Assembly (NCBI GenBank): GCA_028726625.1
Contig: JAQYPT010000090.1
Location: 1 to 64,000 of the forward strand
Length of the DNA: 64,000 nucleotides
Source: Prevotellaceae bacterium
GTDB lineage: Bacteria > Bacteroidota > Bacteroidia > Bacteroidales > Bacteroidaceae
Reading direction: 5' to 3'
Below, piece after piece: positions 46,812 through 55,597 of the stretch. Numbering within the stretch: position 1 is the first letter of the stretch; each line of letters begins with the position of its first letter. The notes below the pieces were generated by a model, which was not told where the DNA came from, did no database searches, and saw only the letters and a list, made by a program, of their open reading frames with translations. The translations under genes were made by a program, and so were the position numbers.

Positions 46812-47672
46812 ATGCTTATTACAGTTTTTACACCTTCATATAATAGAGCTTTTTTTTTAAGAAATATATTTGAGAGTCTCACTCGACAGACTTTTCATGA
46901 CTTTGAGTGGATAGTCGTAGATGATGGTAGCACTGATAGTACAAAAGAAGTTATGAAAAAGATTGTTGCAGAACCTCATACTTTTCCCATTAAGTATATT
47001 TACAAAGTAAATGGAGGAAAGCACACTGCTATCAATATTGGTGCAAAAGAGGCAGACGGTGAGCTATTCTTTATTTTGGATAGCGATGATAGACTACCAT
47101 TTGATTCACTCGAAACTGTTGCTAAATATTATTATCAGATTCAAAACAATCCGAATTTTGGTGGTGTTTCAGGAATAGATGGTTTTACAAATGGAGATGT
47201 TCTCGGTAGTGGATTGCCTTCACCTATTATTGATGCTTCTACTATTGATATACGCTATAAATATAAAGTAAAAGGAGATATGGCAGAAGTTTTCAGGACG
47301 GAAGTCATGAGAGAATTTCCTTTTCCGGAAATAAGTGGAGAAAAATTTTGCCCAGAAGCTTTGGTTTGGAACCGTATAGCAAAGAAATATAAGCTAAGAT
47401 TTTTTAATAAAATTATTTATTTAGCAGACTATCAAAATGATGGTTTGACAGCAAATATTGTCAAAATGAGAATGAAAAGCCCCGTTTCTTCCATGATGAC
47501 TTATTCTGAAATGTTAAGTTTAGATATTCCTTTATTACAAAAAATCAAAGCAAGCATAAACTTTTGGCGTTTTAGTTTTTGTTCTGACCAAGTCGACATA
47601 CGTACTATACCTATTAAGTGGTTATGGACGTATCCGTTAGGACTGTTGATGCACCTTAAGGATAGTTTATAA
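46812..47672 (+). CDS. Glycosyltransferase family 2
   Basis: 286 aa, GT-A: TVFTPSYNRAFFLRNIFESLTRQ, DDGSTDSTKEV, VNGGKHTAINIGAKEADG and FFILDSDDRLP. The C-terminal WNRIAKKYKLRFFNKIIYLADYQNDGLT is typical of a Bacteroidetes subgroup. Nine T residues occur at codons 13-16 (46850-46858). Confidence 0.93.
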   Translation: MLITVFTPSYNRAFFLRNIFESLTRQTFHDFEWIVVDDGSTDSTKEVMKKIVAEPHTFPIKYIYKVNGGKHTAINIGAKEADGELFFILDSDDRLPFDSLETVAKYYYQIQNNPNFGGVSGIDGFTNGDVLGSGLPSPIIDASTIDIRYKYKVKGDMAEVFRTEVMREFPFPEISGEKFCPEALVWNRIAKKYKLRFFNKIIYLADYQNDGLTANIVKMRMKSPVSSMMTYSEMLSLDIPLLQKIKASINFWRFSFCSDQVDIRTIPIKWLWTYPLGLLMHLKDSL

Positions 47673-47683
47673 AATATTATGCG

Positions 47684-48772
47684 ATGAAAATACTCCATAT
47701 TATAACTTCTCTGCATATTGGAGGTGCTGAAAAATTAATGGTAGATTTACTTCCAATATTTAAAAAAGAAGGTTTGAATGTAGAGCTACTGTTGTTTGAT
47801 GGAACTAGAACAGCATTTTACAATAAATTAATTGACCAAGGCTTAATAATTCATTCTTTAAATGAAAAAGGTAAAATATATTCTCCTTTAAATATTGTCA
47901 AACTTAAAAATTATATTTCACGTTTTGACATTATACACACTCATAATACAGCTTGCCAGCTCTTCGTACCGTTAGCAAAACACATATATGGCGGGAAAGC
48001 GAAACTGGTGACAACAGAACATAACACTACAAATAGAAGAAGAAAAATATTTTTTTGGAAACCAATAGATCACTGGATGTATAAGCAGTATATTAAGATA
48101 ATAGCAATTTCTGATAAAACATCTGAAATTTTGAGGTCTTATATACATCTTAATAATATTGTCACTATATATAACGGTATTGATGTCGCTAAATTTAGTT
48201 CTGCTCAACCTGTTGTAAGAAACAATTTGGTGTCCGAATACACTGATGATGACATAATAATAACTATGGTTGCAGCATTTAGAAAGCAAAAAAACCATTT
48301 GTGTGTATTAAAGGCTGCCCAAATTTTACCAAACCATTACAAGTTTTGCTTTGTTGGCGATGGTGAGTTGCGAACTAAAATATCATCTCAAATAAAAAGA
48401 TTAAATTTGCAGGATCGCGTGTCTATATTGGGAAATAGAAATGATGTTGACAGAATTATGGCTGCAAGCGACATTATTGTATTGTCTTCACATTGGGAAG
48501 GCTTTGGTTTAGTTGCAGTTGAAGGAATGGCAGGTGGCAAGCCTGTTATTGCAAGTAATGTTGATGGTTTAAAACAAGTTGTAGAGGGATATGGTCTTTT
48601 ATTTGAGGATGACGATTATAAAGAACTGGCTTCAAAAATAAAAGAGCTTGAAAGTGATAAGATATTTTATAATAAGATATCAACTCTGTGCTGTAAAAGA
48701 GCACAATATTTTGATATTACCAATATGGCAAATCGATATATGGCTTTATATCATGAAGTTGATAAAGAATAA
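47684..48772 (+). CDS. Glycosyltransferase family 4
   Basis: 362 aa, GT-B fold, retaining. N-terminal LHIITSLHIGGAEKLMVDLLP; C-terminal donor-binding SHWEGFGLVAVEGMAGGKPVIASNVDG (the EX7E motif region). It closes the AT-rich core; its neighbour on the right has clearly higher GC. Confidence 0.94.
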   Translation: MKILHIITSLHIGGAEKLMVDLLPIFKKEGLNVELLLFDGTRTAFYNKLIDQGLIIHSLNEKGKIYSPLNIVKLKNYISRFDIIHTHNTACQLFVPLAKHIYGGKAKLVTTEHNTTNRRRKIFFWKPIDHWMYKQYIKIIAISDKTSEILRSYIHLNNIVTIYNGIDVAKFSSAQPVVRNNLVSEYTDDDIIITMVAAFRKQKNHLCVLKAAQILPNHYKFCFVGDGELRTKISSQIKRLNLQDRVSILGNRNDVDRIMAASDIIVLSSHWEGFGLVAVEGMAGGKPVIASNVDGLKQVVEGYGLLFEDDDYKELASKIKELESDKIFYNKISTLCCKRAQYFDITNMANRYMALYHEVDKE

Positions 48773-48804
48773 ACTAAATTGTTTTTAGTTTAAATCTACG
48801 TAAA

Positions 48805-50088
48805 ATGGTTAAGAAGAAACTAATTCGTGTAACCACGGCCGACATCAGCCTGAACTCGCTGCTAAGGGGACAGCTCAACTATCTCAATCAATATTATGAG
48901 GTGGTGGGGGTAGCCAAAGACACAGGCGTGCTTAACGAGGTGGCCGCGCGAGAGGGCATACGGGTGATTGATGCTCCTCTGGAACGACCTATCAGCATAG
49001 GCAAGGATATCAAGGCCTTGTGGTTTTTGTGGCGACTTTTTAGACGCGAAAAGCCGTGGTGCGTACATGCCAACACGCCCAAGGGGTCACTGTTGGCCAT
49101 GGTGGCTGCATGGGCCGCACGCGTGCCGAACCGTATATATCTTGTGACGGGTCTGCGCTACCAAGCCACGACCGGCATGCTGCGCGCCATTTTGAAGATG
49201 ATGGAACGCGTGACATGCTGCTGCGCAAACCATGTCATACCCGAGGGCGAGGGCGTGAAACGAGCGTTGAGAGAGGACAGAATCACGGGGAAGCAACTGC
49301 AAGTGGTACATCATGGCAACATCAATGGGAAGGATACCTCGTATCTGTCACGCGAGGCCACAAGCGAGTTGTTGCGAGCGGAGAACGAGGAGACGCGGTT
49401 GATGGAAGATGCCACGCCCTTTGACGGGCGCAAGTATATGCGCCAAAAGTTGGGATATGCAGACCATGATTTTGTTTTTATCCTTATAGCTCGTATGGTG
49501 AGAGACAAGGGCATTAACGAGTTGGCGGAGGTGATGAGGCGATTGGTGGGGCATTCCGCTGACCTGTCGCGGCAACCTAAGCTCCTGATTGTGGGAGAAA
49601 AGGAGGTGCAGAGCGGTGGCAATATTACTATGGAGGCGCAACGTTTTTTGAACGACTCCGCTGCTGTGTTCTATGCAGGACTTCAAAAAGACGTGCGTCC
49701 GTACCTGATAGCGGCCGACGCATTGGTGTTTCCGAGTTACAGAGAGGGTTTCCCCAATGTGCCCATGGAGGCAGGAGCGATGGAGTTACCTTGCATCGTC
49801 ACCAACATCAATGGCTGCAACGAAATCGTCATAGATGGTGAGAACGGTGTCATCATCCCAGCGCCGCTCGATAGCCACGGCCATCTCATACAGTTTGCTT
49901 CGGACGACCCGCAAGCAGACGGTTTCTCCTCGCCCATGGCCAAGGCCCTCTACCAGTCGATGTGCGATTTGATCAACAACGCCGACAACACCAACAGGAT
50001 GGCCGCCAACAGCAGGAGGTTAATCCAAGAACGCTATGAGCAGCGTGATGTATGGGAGGCGCTTAGACAAGTGTATGCTGAGCTGTGA
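48805..50088 (+). CDS. Glycosyltransferase family 4
   Basis: 427 aa, GT-B. N-terminal VTTADISLNSLLRGQLNYLNQYYEVVGVA, and donor-site PSYREGFPNVPMEAGAMELPCIVTNINGCNEIV with two extra loops (about residues 192-212 and 358-377) compared with the shorter members. Much more GC-rich than the gene before it, so it marks the right border of the variable core. Similar enzymes often add the sugar next to the initiating one. Confidence 0.92.
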   Translation: MVKKKLIRVTTADISLNSLLRGQLNYLNQYYEVVGVAKDTGVLNEVAAREGIRVIDAPLERPISIGKDIKALWFLWRLFRREKPWCVHANTPKGSLLAMVAAWAARVPNRIYLVTGLRYQATTGMLRAILKMMERVTCCCANHVIPEGEGVKRALREDRITGKQLQVVHHGNINGKDTSYLSREATSELLRAENEETRLMEDATPFDGRKYMRQKLGYADHDFVFILIARMVRDKGINELAEVMRRLVGHSADLSRQPKLLIVGEKEVQSGGNITMEAQRFLNDSAAVFYAGLQKDVRPYLIAADALVFPSYREGFPNVPMEAGAMELPCIVTNINGCNEIVIDGENGVIIPAPLDSHGHLIQFASDDPQADGFSSPMAKALYQSMCDLINNADNTNRMAANSRRLIQERYEQRDVWEALRQVYAEL

Positions 50089-50097
50089 TTAAGAAAA

Positions 50098-50178
50098 TCC
50101 CTGTGCGAGGGACGAAACTATATAAAACAGTCCCTCATACAGGGATTGTTTTTGCGAAAATGGTCACTGTATGAGGGA
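50098..50178 (+). promoter_or_regulatory. TCCCT/AGGGA inverted repeats (operator-like)
   Basis: Three related sites: TCCCTGTGCGAGGGA (50098-50112), TCCCTCATACAGGGA (50131-50145), and CTGTATGAGGGA (50167-50178), the last being the exact reverse complement of 50131-50142. The final site ends eight bases before the -7 box of the ATPase gene. Confidence 0.6.
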
Positions 50179-50185
50179 TTTTTGC

Positions 50186-50193
50186 TAACTTTG
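50186..50193 (+). promoter_or_regulatory. -7 box TAACTTTG of the ATPase gene
   Basis: Perfect TAnnTTTG, 22 bases before the ATG at 50216. The -33 position falls in the repeat region, so a repressor bound to the repeats could block it. Confidence 0.55.
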
Positions 50194-50215
50194 TGGGCAA
50201 TCAAAACATCAAACA

Positions 50216-51391
50216 ATGATAGACACCATATTATATCAATACATGGAAGAGATGCTTCGGCATACCACCGAGAAGCATTTCAGGTATATCTATGACAAGA
50301 TAGACTGGCGCGCTCGTCTTATAGCCATAACGGGGCCAAGGGGAGTGGGCAAATCTACGATGTTGTTGCAGCATATCAAGAAGCATCGGGAAGACCAACA
50401 CAATCTCTATGTTTCAGCTGATAATCTTTATTTTGCCAATCATCGAATCGTTGAGCTTGCTGATGAGTTTGTAAAAGAAGGTGGAACGCACCTTTATATC
50501 GACGAGATACATAAGTATAGTGGTTGGAGCAGGGAAATTAAGCAAACATACGACGTGCATCCAGCCCTGCACATTGTGTTTACCGGTTCGTCGGTACTTG
50601 ACATCCAGAAAGGTCAGAGCGATTTGAGCAGGAGGGCCGTCGCCTATCATTTGCAAGGGCTGTCTTTCAGGGAGTACCTTCTGTTGTTTCATGACATCCA
50701 CTCGAAAAGTTTCTCTTTGGAAGAAATTTTATCCCATAAAGTTTTTATTGATGAGCTGCCGCACCCACTGCCTCTTTTTAGGGAGTATCTTGCGGCAGGT
50801 TACTACCCATTCTCGTTGGAACCGGGATTTAATCAGCGCATAGACCAAGTGGTGGGACAAACCATAGAGGTGGATGTGGCTCAATACGCTAACTTGCAAC
50901 CCTCGACAGCACGCAAACTTAAACAAATGTTAACCATTGTGGCAGGGTTGGCTCCTTATAAACCCAATTTTGAACATTTGGCCAAGGAGGTAAGTGTGAG
51001 CAAGAATAATGTGCCCGATTATCTCACTCTTCTTGAACGAGCTGGTATGGTGGGACTGTTGCGTGACAATACGGCCGGAATGAGGGCGTTGGGTAAAATA
51101 GAAAAGGTGTACGTGGACAACCCCAATCTGATGACTACACTTCAGGCTGGCAAACCGAACATAGGCAATTTGCGTGAAACATTTTTTTACAACCAGATGA
51201 GAGTAAACCATCAAGTGTTGGCATCCAAGGAGTCGGACTTTTTCGTGTCTCCATACACTTTCGAGATTGGCGGTAGGAAGAAGGGACGCAAGCAGATAGA
51301 AACGGTAGCGGAGGGGCGTATCGTAAAAGACGATATCGAGACAGGACATGGCATCGTGATACCGCTGTGGTATTTTGGTATGAACTATTAA
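50216..51391 (+). CDS. AAA_14/DUF4143-type ATP-binding protein
   Basis: 391 aa. Walker A AITGPRGVGKST (about 37-48), Walker B LYIDEIH with DE at 96-97, a sensor region IVFTGSSVLDI, then SRRAVAYHLQGLSFREYL, all typical of the AAA_14 family. The C-terminal part has a wHTH-like segment (EHLAKEVSVSKNNVPDYL) and a beta-rich end. Many genomes carry multiple copies; the role is not established and mobile or toxin-like behaviour has been suspected. It carries its own promoter with repeats. Confidence 0.9.
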   Translation: MIDTILYQYMEEMLRHTTEKHFRYIYDKIDWRARLIAITGPRGVGKSTMLLQHIKKHREDQHNLYVSADNLYFANHRIVELADEFVKEGGTHLYIDEIHKYSGWSREIKQTYDVHPALHIVFTGSSVLDIQKGQSDLSRRAVAYHLQGLSFREYLLLFHDIHSKSFSLEEILSHKVFIDELPHPLPLFREYLAAGYYPFSLEPGFNQRIDQVVGQTIEVDVAQYANLQPSTARKLKQMLTIVAGLAPYKPNFEHLAKEVSVSKNNVPDYLTLLERAGMVGLLRDNTAGMRALGKIEKVYVDNPNLMTTLQAGKPNIGNLRETFFYNQMRVNHQVLASKESDFFVSPYTFEIGGRKKGRKQIETVAEGRIVKDDIETGHGIVIPLWYFGMNY

Positions 51392-51405
51392 TCGAATTTT
51401 TCTTC

Positions 51406-52011
51406 ATGTTATACAGAGTTGCTCATCTATTAAGAGACAAATTTCCATGGCTGTGGGATATGATGGGTCTCGTGTTGTCATGGCTGTTTGGGATAAGATA
51501 TGGTAGAAAGTTAAATCAAATCCCTCTGCTGCTGGAAAAATACTCCAATCAGAATACTTTTACCATCCATGTTTTGCATGAAAAGGACGTTCCCGCGTTG
51601 GCAAGGATGTTCAGTGAGCAACCCGAAGAGGCCTTTGAATATTTCAAACCGCATGAATTTACGGAGGAAGCACTAACGAAGTTGGCCAGGGACAAGAGTT
51701 TTCTTGCGTATATTGTCAAGAACGGTGATGCAGTGGTCGGCTATTTCTTTCAGCGTAGTTTCTTTTGGGGGAAGGCGTTTCGCGGATACATAACAGACTA
51801 CCGATGGCGACGCCAAGGCATTAATAAATTGATGAATGAATGTGCGACGGAGATTTCCGAATTCCTTGGACTGCAAGTATTTGGGACGATAGCACCCGAA
51901 AACATCGCTTCGCTCAAATCGGCGGAGACGGCGAATGAGGTGAAAATTATTAAGACGCTTGATAACGGGGATTATTTTGTACAGTACTGTAGGCGAGACT
52001 ACAAAGGATGA
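51406..52011 (+). CDS. GNAT-like N-acetyltransferase
   Basis: About 201 aa from ATG 51406 (MLYRVAHLLR), which starts 14 bases after the ATPase stop; the ORF-track start (51367) overlaps that gene. A hydrophobic N-terminal helix (LWDMMGLVLSWLFG) is followed by a GNAT core with the acetyl-CoA loop YITDYRWRRQGINKLM. The C-terminal FGTIAPENIASLKSAE also fits. Substrate unknown. Confidence 0.82.
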   Translation: MLYRVAHLLRDKFPWLWDMMGLVLSWLFGIRYGRKLNQIPLLLEKYSNQNTFTIHVLHEKDVPALARMFSEQPEEAFEYFKPHEFTEEALTKLARDKSFLAYIVKNGDAVVGYFFQRSFFWGKAFRGYITDYRWRRQGINKLMNECATEISEFLGLQVFGTIAPENIASLKSAETANEVKIIKTLDNGDYFVQYCRRDYKG

Positions 52012-52019
52012 GATTGCTT

Positions 52020-52135
52020 AACTACGAATTTCTCGAATTAAACAAATGATGAGAATTGTTAACTACGAATTTCACGGATTAAACAAATGATGAGAATTGT
52101 TAACTACGAATTTCACGGATTAAACGAATTATTAG
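52020..52135 (+). repeat. 41-bp tandem repeat (2.8 units)
   Basis: Units at 52020-52060 and 52061-52101 and a partial unit from 52102, each starting AACTACGAATTTC. Next to it (52143-52214) are two copies of a 37-bp unit beginning TATAGGTTGAC. Both contain ATTTCRCGAATTA-type sequence. Confidence 0.85.
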
Positions 52136-52236
52136 TTTGGGCTATAGGTTGACGGATTTCACGAATTAGTATGCTTTGATATAGGTTGACACATTTCGCA
52201 AATTAGTATTAGGGGATTTATTATTAGAGGTTTTAT

Positions 52237-52617
52237 ATGGAAATTGATAAGTTGATTTATGGTAAGGAATCGTATAGAATAATTGGACCCTGTATGGCTG
52301 TGCATCGCGAGTTAGGATTTGGAATGAGAGAAGTGGTTTATGGAGATGCGTTGGAGGAAGAATTCAAATTGCAAGGAATACCCTTTGAACGAGAACACAG
52401 CATGATGGCTGTTTATAAGGGAATAGAACTCAAACATTCTTTTGTTTGCGACTTTATTTGTTACGGTCATATCCTTCTTGAGTTAAAGGCTGAACGAGAA
52501 CTGAATGATATCAATCGTTCCTAGGTAATCAACTATCTGAAAATATCAAAACAACCTCTGGGTCTCTTGATTAATTTTGGCGAGCCTTCATTAAAGTACG
52601 AACGCTACTTATTATAG
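52237..52617 (+). pseudogene. GxxExxY protein gene interrupted by in-frame TAG
   Basis: The ORF ends after 95 codons (LNDINRS, then TAG at 52522-52524), but the same frame continues for 30 codons as VINYLKISKQPLGLLINFGEPSLKYER, the standard C-terminus of GxxExxY proteins, to a TAG at 52615-52617. The family usually has Q at the interrupted position, so CAG to TAG is the likely change. The signature GFGMREVVY (GxxExxY) is present. The family has no established function; it is bracketed here by repeats in opposite orientation. Confidence 0.85.
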
Positions 52618-52636
52618 CAACATATCTTATTATAGT

Positions 52637-52755
52637 AGTTCAGAACATTAATCTGTTCAATTCGTAGGTATCTAGCATAATAATTTGAGCAATTCGTGTA
52701 ATTCGTAGTTATTTTCTACCATAATCATTCGTGTCATTTGTGCAATTCGTAGTTT
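52637..52755 (-). repeat. AATTCGTAGTT repeat cluster, inverted relative to 52020-52214
   Basis: Several copies of CAATTCGTAG or AATTCGTGTAATTCGTAGTT. These are the reverse complement of the AACTACGAATT motifs upstream of the GxxExxY gene, so the gene is flanked by inverted repeat clusters. Confidence 0.7.
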
Positions 52756-52758
52756 TAT

Positions 52759-53373
52759 ATGCAATTAAAGTATATATTTGATAAATTCATGTCGCTGTTA
52801 GGTTTAATCGTTCTAAGTCCTGTTTTATTGGTTGTGGCGTGTCTAATCCGCTGGAAAATGCCGGGTGGGTCAGTAATATTCAAGCAGAAGAGAGTAGGAC
52901 AGCATGGTCGGCTGTTCACAGTTTACAAGTTCAGATCGATGACCATTGCCGGCGAAGGCAAAACCTCTATTGCGGCTGCAGAAGAGAGTAGGATTACGCC
53001 TTTGGGAGAAAAACTGAGAAGATATAAATTTGATGAGCTGCCTGAACTCTGGAATGTGCTAAAGGGGGATATGAGCTTTGTCGGACCGCGCCCTGATGTA
53101 CCTGGTTATGCTGACAAATTGAAAGGTGAAGATAGAAACATCCTAAAACTGAAACCTGGCATAACTGGACCTGCAAGTTTGAAATATCGCAATGAGGAAG
53201 AATTATTATCGAATGTTTCCGATCCTATCGCCTACAATAATGATGTGATTTATCCCGATAAAATAAAGCTCAACCTGTATTACTATTATCATTATTCTTT
53301 TGTAAAAGACTTACAGATGATATTCTGTACTGTCGTTGGCAAGAAAATGTGGTATAATGGAGAGATGATTTAG
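52759..53373 (+). CDS. Initiating sugar-phosphate transferase (PglC/WbaP-type)
   Basis: 204 aa monotopic membrane enzyme that transfers a sugar phosphate from UDP-sugar to undecaprenyl phosphate. One hydrophobic segment near the N-terminus (LIVLSPVLLVVACL), then KQKRVGQHGRLFTVYKFRSM and LPELWNVLKGDMSFVGPRPDVPGY, the family hallmark. The short form is like PglC, fitting the PglE/PglF-like genes that follow. ATG 52759 is directly after the repeats. Confidence 0.95.
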   Translation: MQLKYIFDKFMSLLGLIVLSPVLLVVACLIRWKMPGGSVIFKQKRVGQHGRLFTVYKFRSMTIAGEGKTSIAAAEESRITPLGEKLRRYKFDELPELWNVLKGDMSFVGPRPDVPGYADKLKGEDRNILKLKPGITGPASLKYRNEEELLSNVSDPIAYNNDVIYPDKIKLNLYYYYHYSFVKDLQMIFCTVVGKKMWYNGEMI

Positions 53374-53386
53374 GATTTCATCATCT
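53363..53386 (+). terminator. Terminator overlapping the stop of the sugar transferase gene
   Basis: The stem AGATGAT/ATCATCT is 7 bp with a 10-base loop containing the TAG stop; a T-rich stretch (TTTAATTCTTTCTTTT) follows. Confidence 0.55.
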
Positions 53387-54020
53387 ACATTTAATTCTTT
53401 CTTTTGTCTTAAAAATTGACAATAAAGCAGGGTGTCGCAAAGAGGTGAAATAGGAAATTTTAATAGGCAAGGAGTTGGTATTACTGGATTTGTTTGGCAC
53501 GAAAAATCATTTTATCAGGTAAAACTTGGGAAATAATGCTGCTATTTGGTGCGTTTTGTGGTGCAATAAACATGGGTTAAGGCTATTAAAGCATGCAGAT
53601 TGCGTGACTAAAGCAATGAGTTAATGGTCGAAATGGTGGGAAAACAGCATCCGTCATCGGCGCTTTCTTCATAATGCGTTGTGTAACAATTCGTTATAAA
53701 ACTTGCTCATGATTCGCGTATTTGCAAGCAGGGGTTAGTTTGTTTGTAAAGACGTGAATTATAAAGCTGTTGTTGTAAAAGATTTTAACCCAAGCTGGCT
53801 ATTGGCGAAAACAACCATTTGATTTCGTTTCGACAACGAATGTAAACGCAATGGAACAAATGAACTGAGCAATACAATGAACGCAAGCGTACTGCGAATG
53901 ACATGAATTCGGTTGGATCGGTTGTTGAACAATGTCGCCCTTCAATGATAGTGCCGCGTGTGGTGGCTTGTTGTTGAAAAATCAAATGATTATTTTCAGA
54001 TTCATTCAATTTATTATTGT
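53387..54020. other. Noncoding stretch, about 630 bp
   Basis: Nothing resembling a gene on either strand; the longest ORF (81 codons, minus) has no domain features. The composition is mixed, not low-complexity, and phrases such as GCAATAAACATGGGTTAAGG look like the spacer text I associate with Prevotella genomes. I cannot say whether it is a dispersed repeat, an RNA or decayed sequence. Confidence 0.4.
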
Positions 54021-54028
54021 ATTTTTGC
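54021..54028 (+). promoter_or_regulatory. -7 box TATTTTTG before the aminotransferase
   Basis: Matches TAnnTTTG; a -33 TTTG with normal spacing is not obvious. It would give an approximately 118-nt leader before 54153. Confidence 0.4.
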
Positions 54029-54152
54029 AATGATAAAATAGAAAACGCTACTAGATGGAACTACGGGATATTGTGATATTTAAGAATTATAACAGCTAAT
54101 GACTTGTATGATAGCTGTTGTTGTGTCACATTATAAAAATTGAAAGAGATAT

Positions 54153-55523
54153 ATGAATAAGAGAATTTATTTGTGTCTTGCCCACATGAGTGGCAATGAA
54201 ATGAAATATATCCAAGAGGCTTTTGATACCAATTGGGTGGTGCCGTTGGGACCAAACGTGAATGCGTTTGAAGAGGAGTTGAAGTGGTTCATAGCCTCCC
54301 CCGAACCCTCCAGTGGGAGAGGAGAGAATGACCGAGACAAACAACGGAGGGAACATTACCCGCAAAGCATAAAGCCACACGAGAACAACCCAGAGAGGTT
54401 GTGGCAGGAGGGTGACGAACGATTGAAGGACAAGCAGGTGGTAGCCTTGGCTTCGGGTACGTCGGCCGTTCATTTGGCTCTCGTTGCATTAGGCGTTAAA
54501 GCCGGAGATGAAGTGATATGTCAGAGCTTTACTTTCTGTGCCAGCTCGCATCCGGTTACTTATCAGGGAGCGACACCTGTGTTTGTGGATTCGGAAAACG
54601 ATTCATGGAACATGGATCCACAACTTTTGGAGGAAGCGATTAAAGACAGGATAGAAAAGACGGGACGAAAGCCGAAAGCCATCATCGTGGTTTACCTATA
54701 TGGCATGCCTGCCAAGATACAAGAGATCCTGGCCGTTGCTCAAAAATACAACATTCCTTTGATAGAGGATGCGGCAGAAGGATTGGGGTCGCGTTATAAG
54801 GGGCAGGTTGTTGGAACCTTTGGACGGTTTGGCGTGTTGAGTTTCAATGGCAACAAGATGATCACTACCTCGGGAGGGGGTGCGTTGATATGTCCCGATG
54901 AGGAAACTAAAAACAGAGTGATGTTTTTTGCCACACAGGCTCGTGAAGCGTTTCCATACTACGAACATGAGGAAATTGGATACAACTATCGCCTTAGCAA
55001 TATTTGTGCGGGTATTGGGCGTGGACAACTTACCGTGCTTGACGAACATATAGCGCATCACAGGCATCTTGCCGACTTGTACGAAGAGGCATTTAAGGAT
55101 GTAGATGGCATTACGTTTCATGCAAATCCATCTACCGATTTTGAATCGAATTATTGGCTCAACACCATTACATTGAACCCCGAATTACAGGTGAAGGGTC
55201 AGGAGCATGCGTATGAACAGGCAGTTAAAGGAGCTGTAGGCGGTGCTGCAGGTGTGGTACATGCTACTGGGAAGGCCCATACCGCTTGTGAACCCAATGC
55301 GAATGTAGAAGCCATGCGCGTGGCGTTGGACAAAAAGGGCATAGAAAGCCGACCGCTATGGAAGCCCATGCACTTGCAGCCTGTCTATAAAAACTGCCCC
55401 GCTTATACCAATGGTGTGAGTGAACAATTATTTAAGATAGGAATGTGCTTACCGTCAGGACCGTATGTGTCAGAGAATGACGCACGTTATATCGTTCAAT
55501 CTATTATAGACCAAATAAAATAG
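54153..55523 (+). CDS. UDP-4-keto-amino-sugar aminotransferase (PglE-like, DegT family), with insertion
   Basis: 456 aa; typical members are about 380-400. SGTSAVHLALVALGVKAGDEVI, VDSENDSWNMDP, EDAAEGLGSRYKG and the PLP lysine K235 in FNGNKMITTSGGG are intact. Extra residues lie at about 49-93 (SPEPSSGRGENDRD...), low-complexity and charged, between FEEELKWFIA and KQVVALASGT. A second shorter insertion (AVKGAVGGAAGVVHA) lies near residue 356. With the PglF-like gene downstream it should aminate UDP-4-keto-GlcNAc-type sugars. Activity depends on the insertions being tolerated. Confidence 0.9.
   Translation: MNKRIYLCLAHMSGNEMKYIQEAFDTNWVVPLGPNVNAFEEELKWFIASPEPSSGRGENDRDKQRREHYPQSIKPHENNPERLWQEGDERLKDKQVVALASGTSAVHLALVALGVKAGDEVICQSFTFCASSHPVTYQGATPVFVDSENDSWNMDPQLLEEAIKDRIEKTGRKPKAIIVVYLYGMPAKIQEILAVAQKYNIPLIEDAAEGLGSRYKGQVVGTFGRFGVLSFNGNKMITTSGGGALICPDEETKNRVMFFATQAREAFPYYEHEEIGYNYRLSNICAGIGRGQLTVLDEHIAHHRHLADLYEEAFKDVDGITFHANPSTDFESNYWLNTITLNPELQVKGQEHAYEQAVKGAVGGAAGVVHATGKAHTACEPNANVEAMRVALDKKGIESRPLWKPMHLQPVYKNCPAYTNGVSEQLFKIGMCLPSGPYVSENDARYIVQSIIDQIK
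54297..54431 (+). repeat. Extra in-frame segment inside the aminotransferase gene
   Basis: About 135 bases with no counterpart in ordinary DegT enzymes. It begins CTCCCCCGAACCCTCCAGTGGGAGAGGAG, reminiscent of the CCCTCC...GGGAGGG intergenic repeats of Bacteroidetes. It keeps the frame open. Confidence 0.45.
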
Positions 55524-55597
55524 TGGTTTTTAATTTTTAGTGATTCACAAATCTTTATGGGCTTTGTAGAGTCATTATCCAAAAACAACAACATCGT

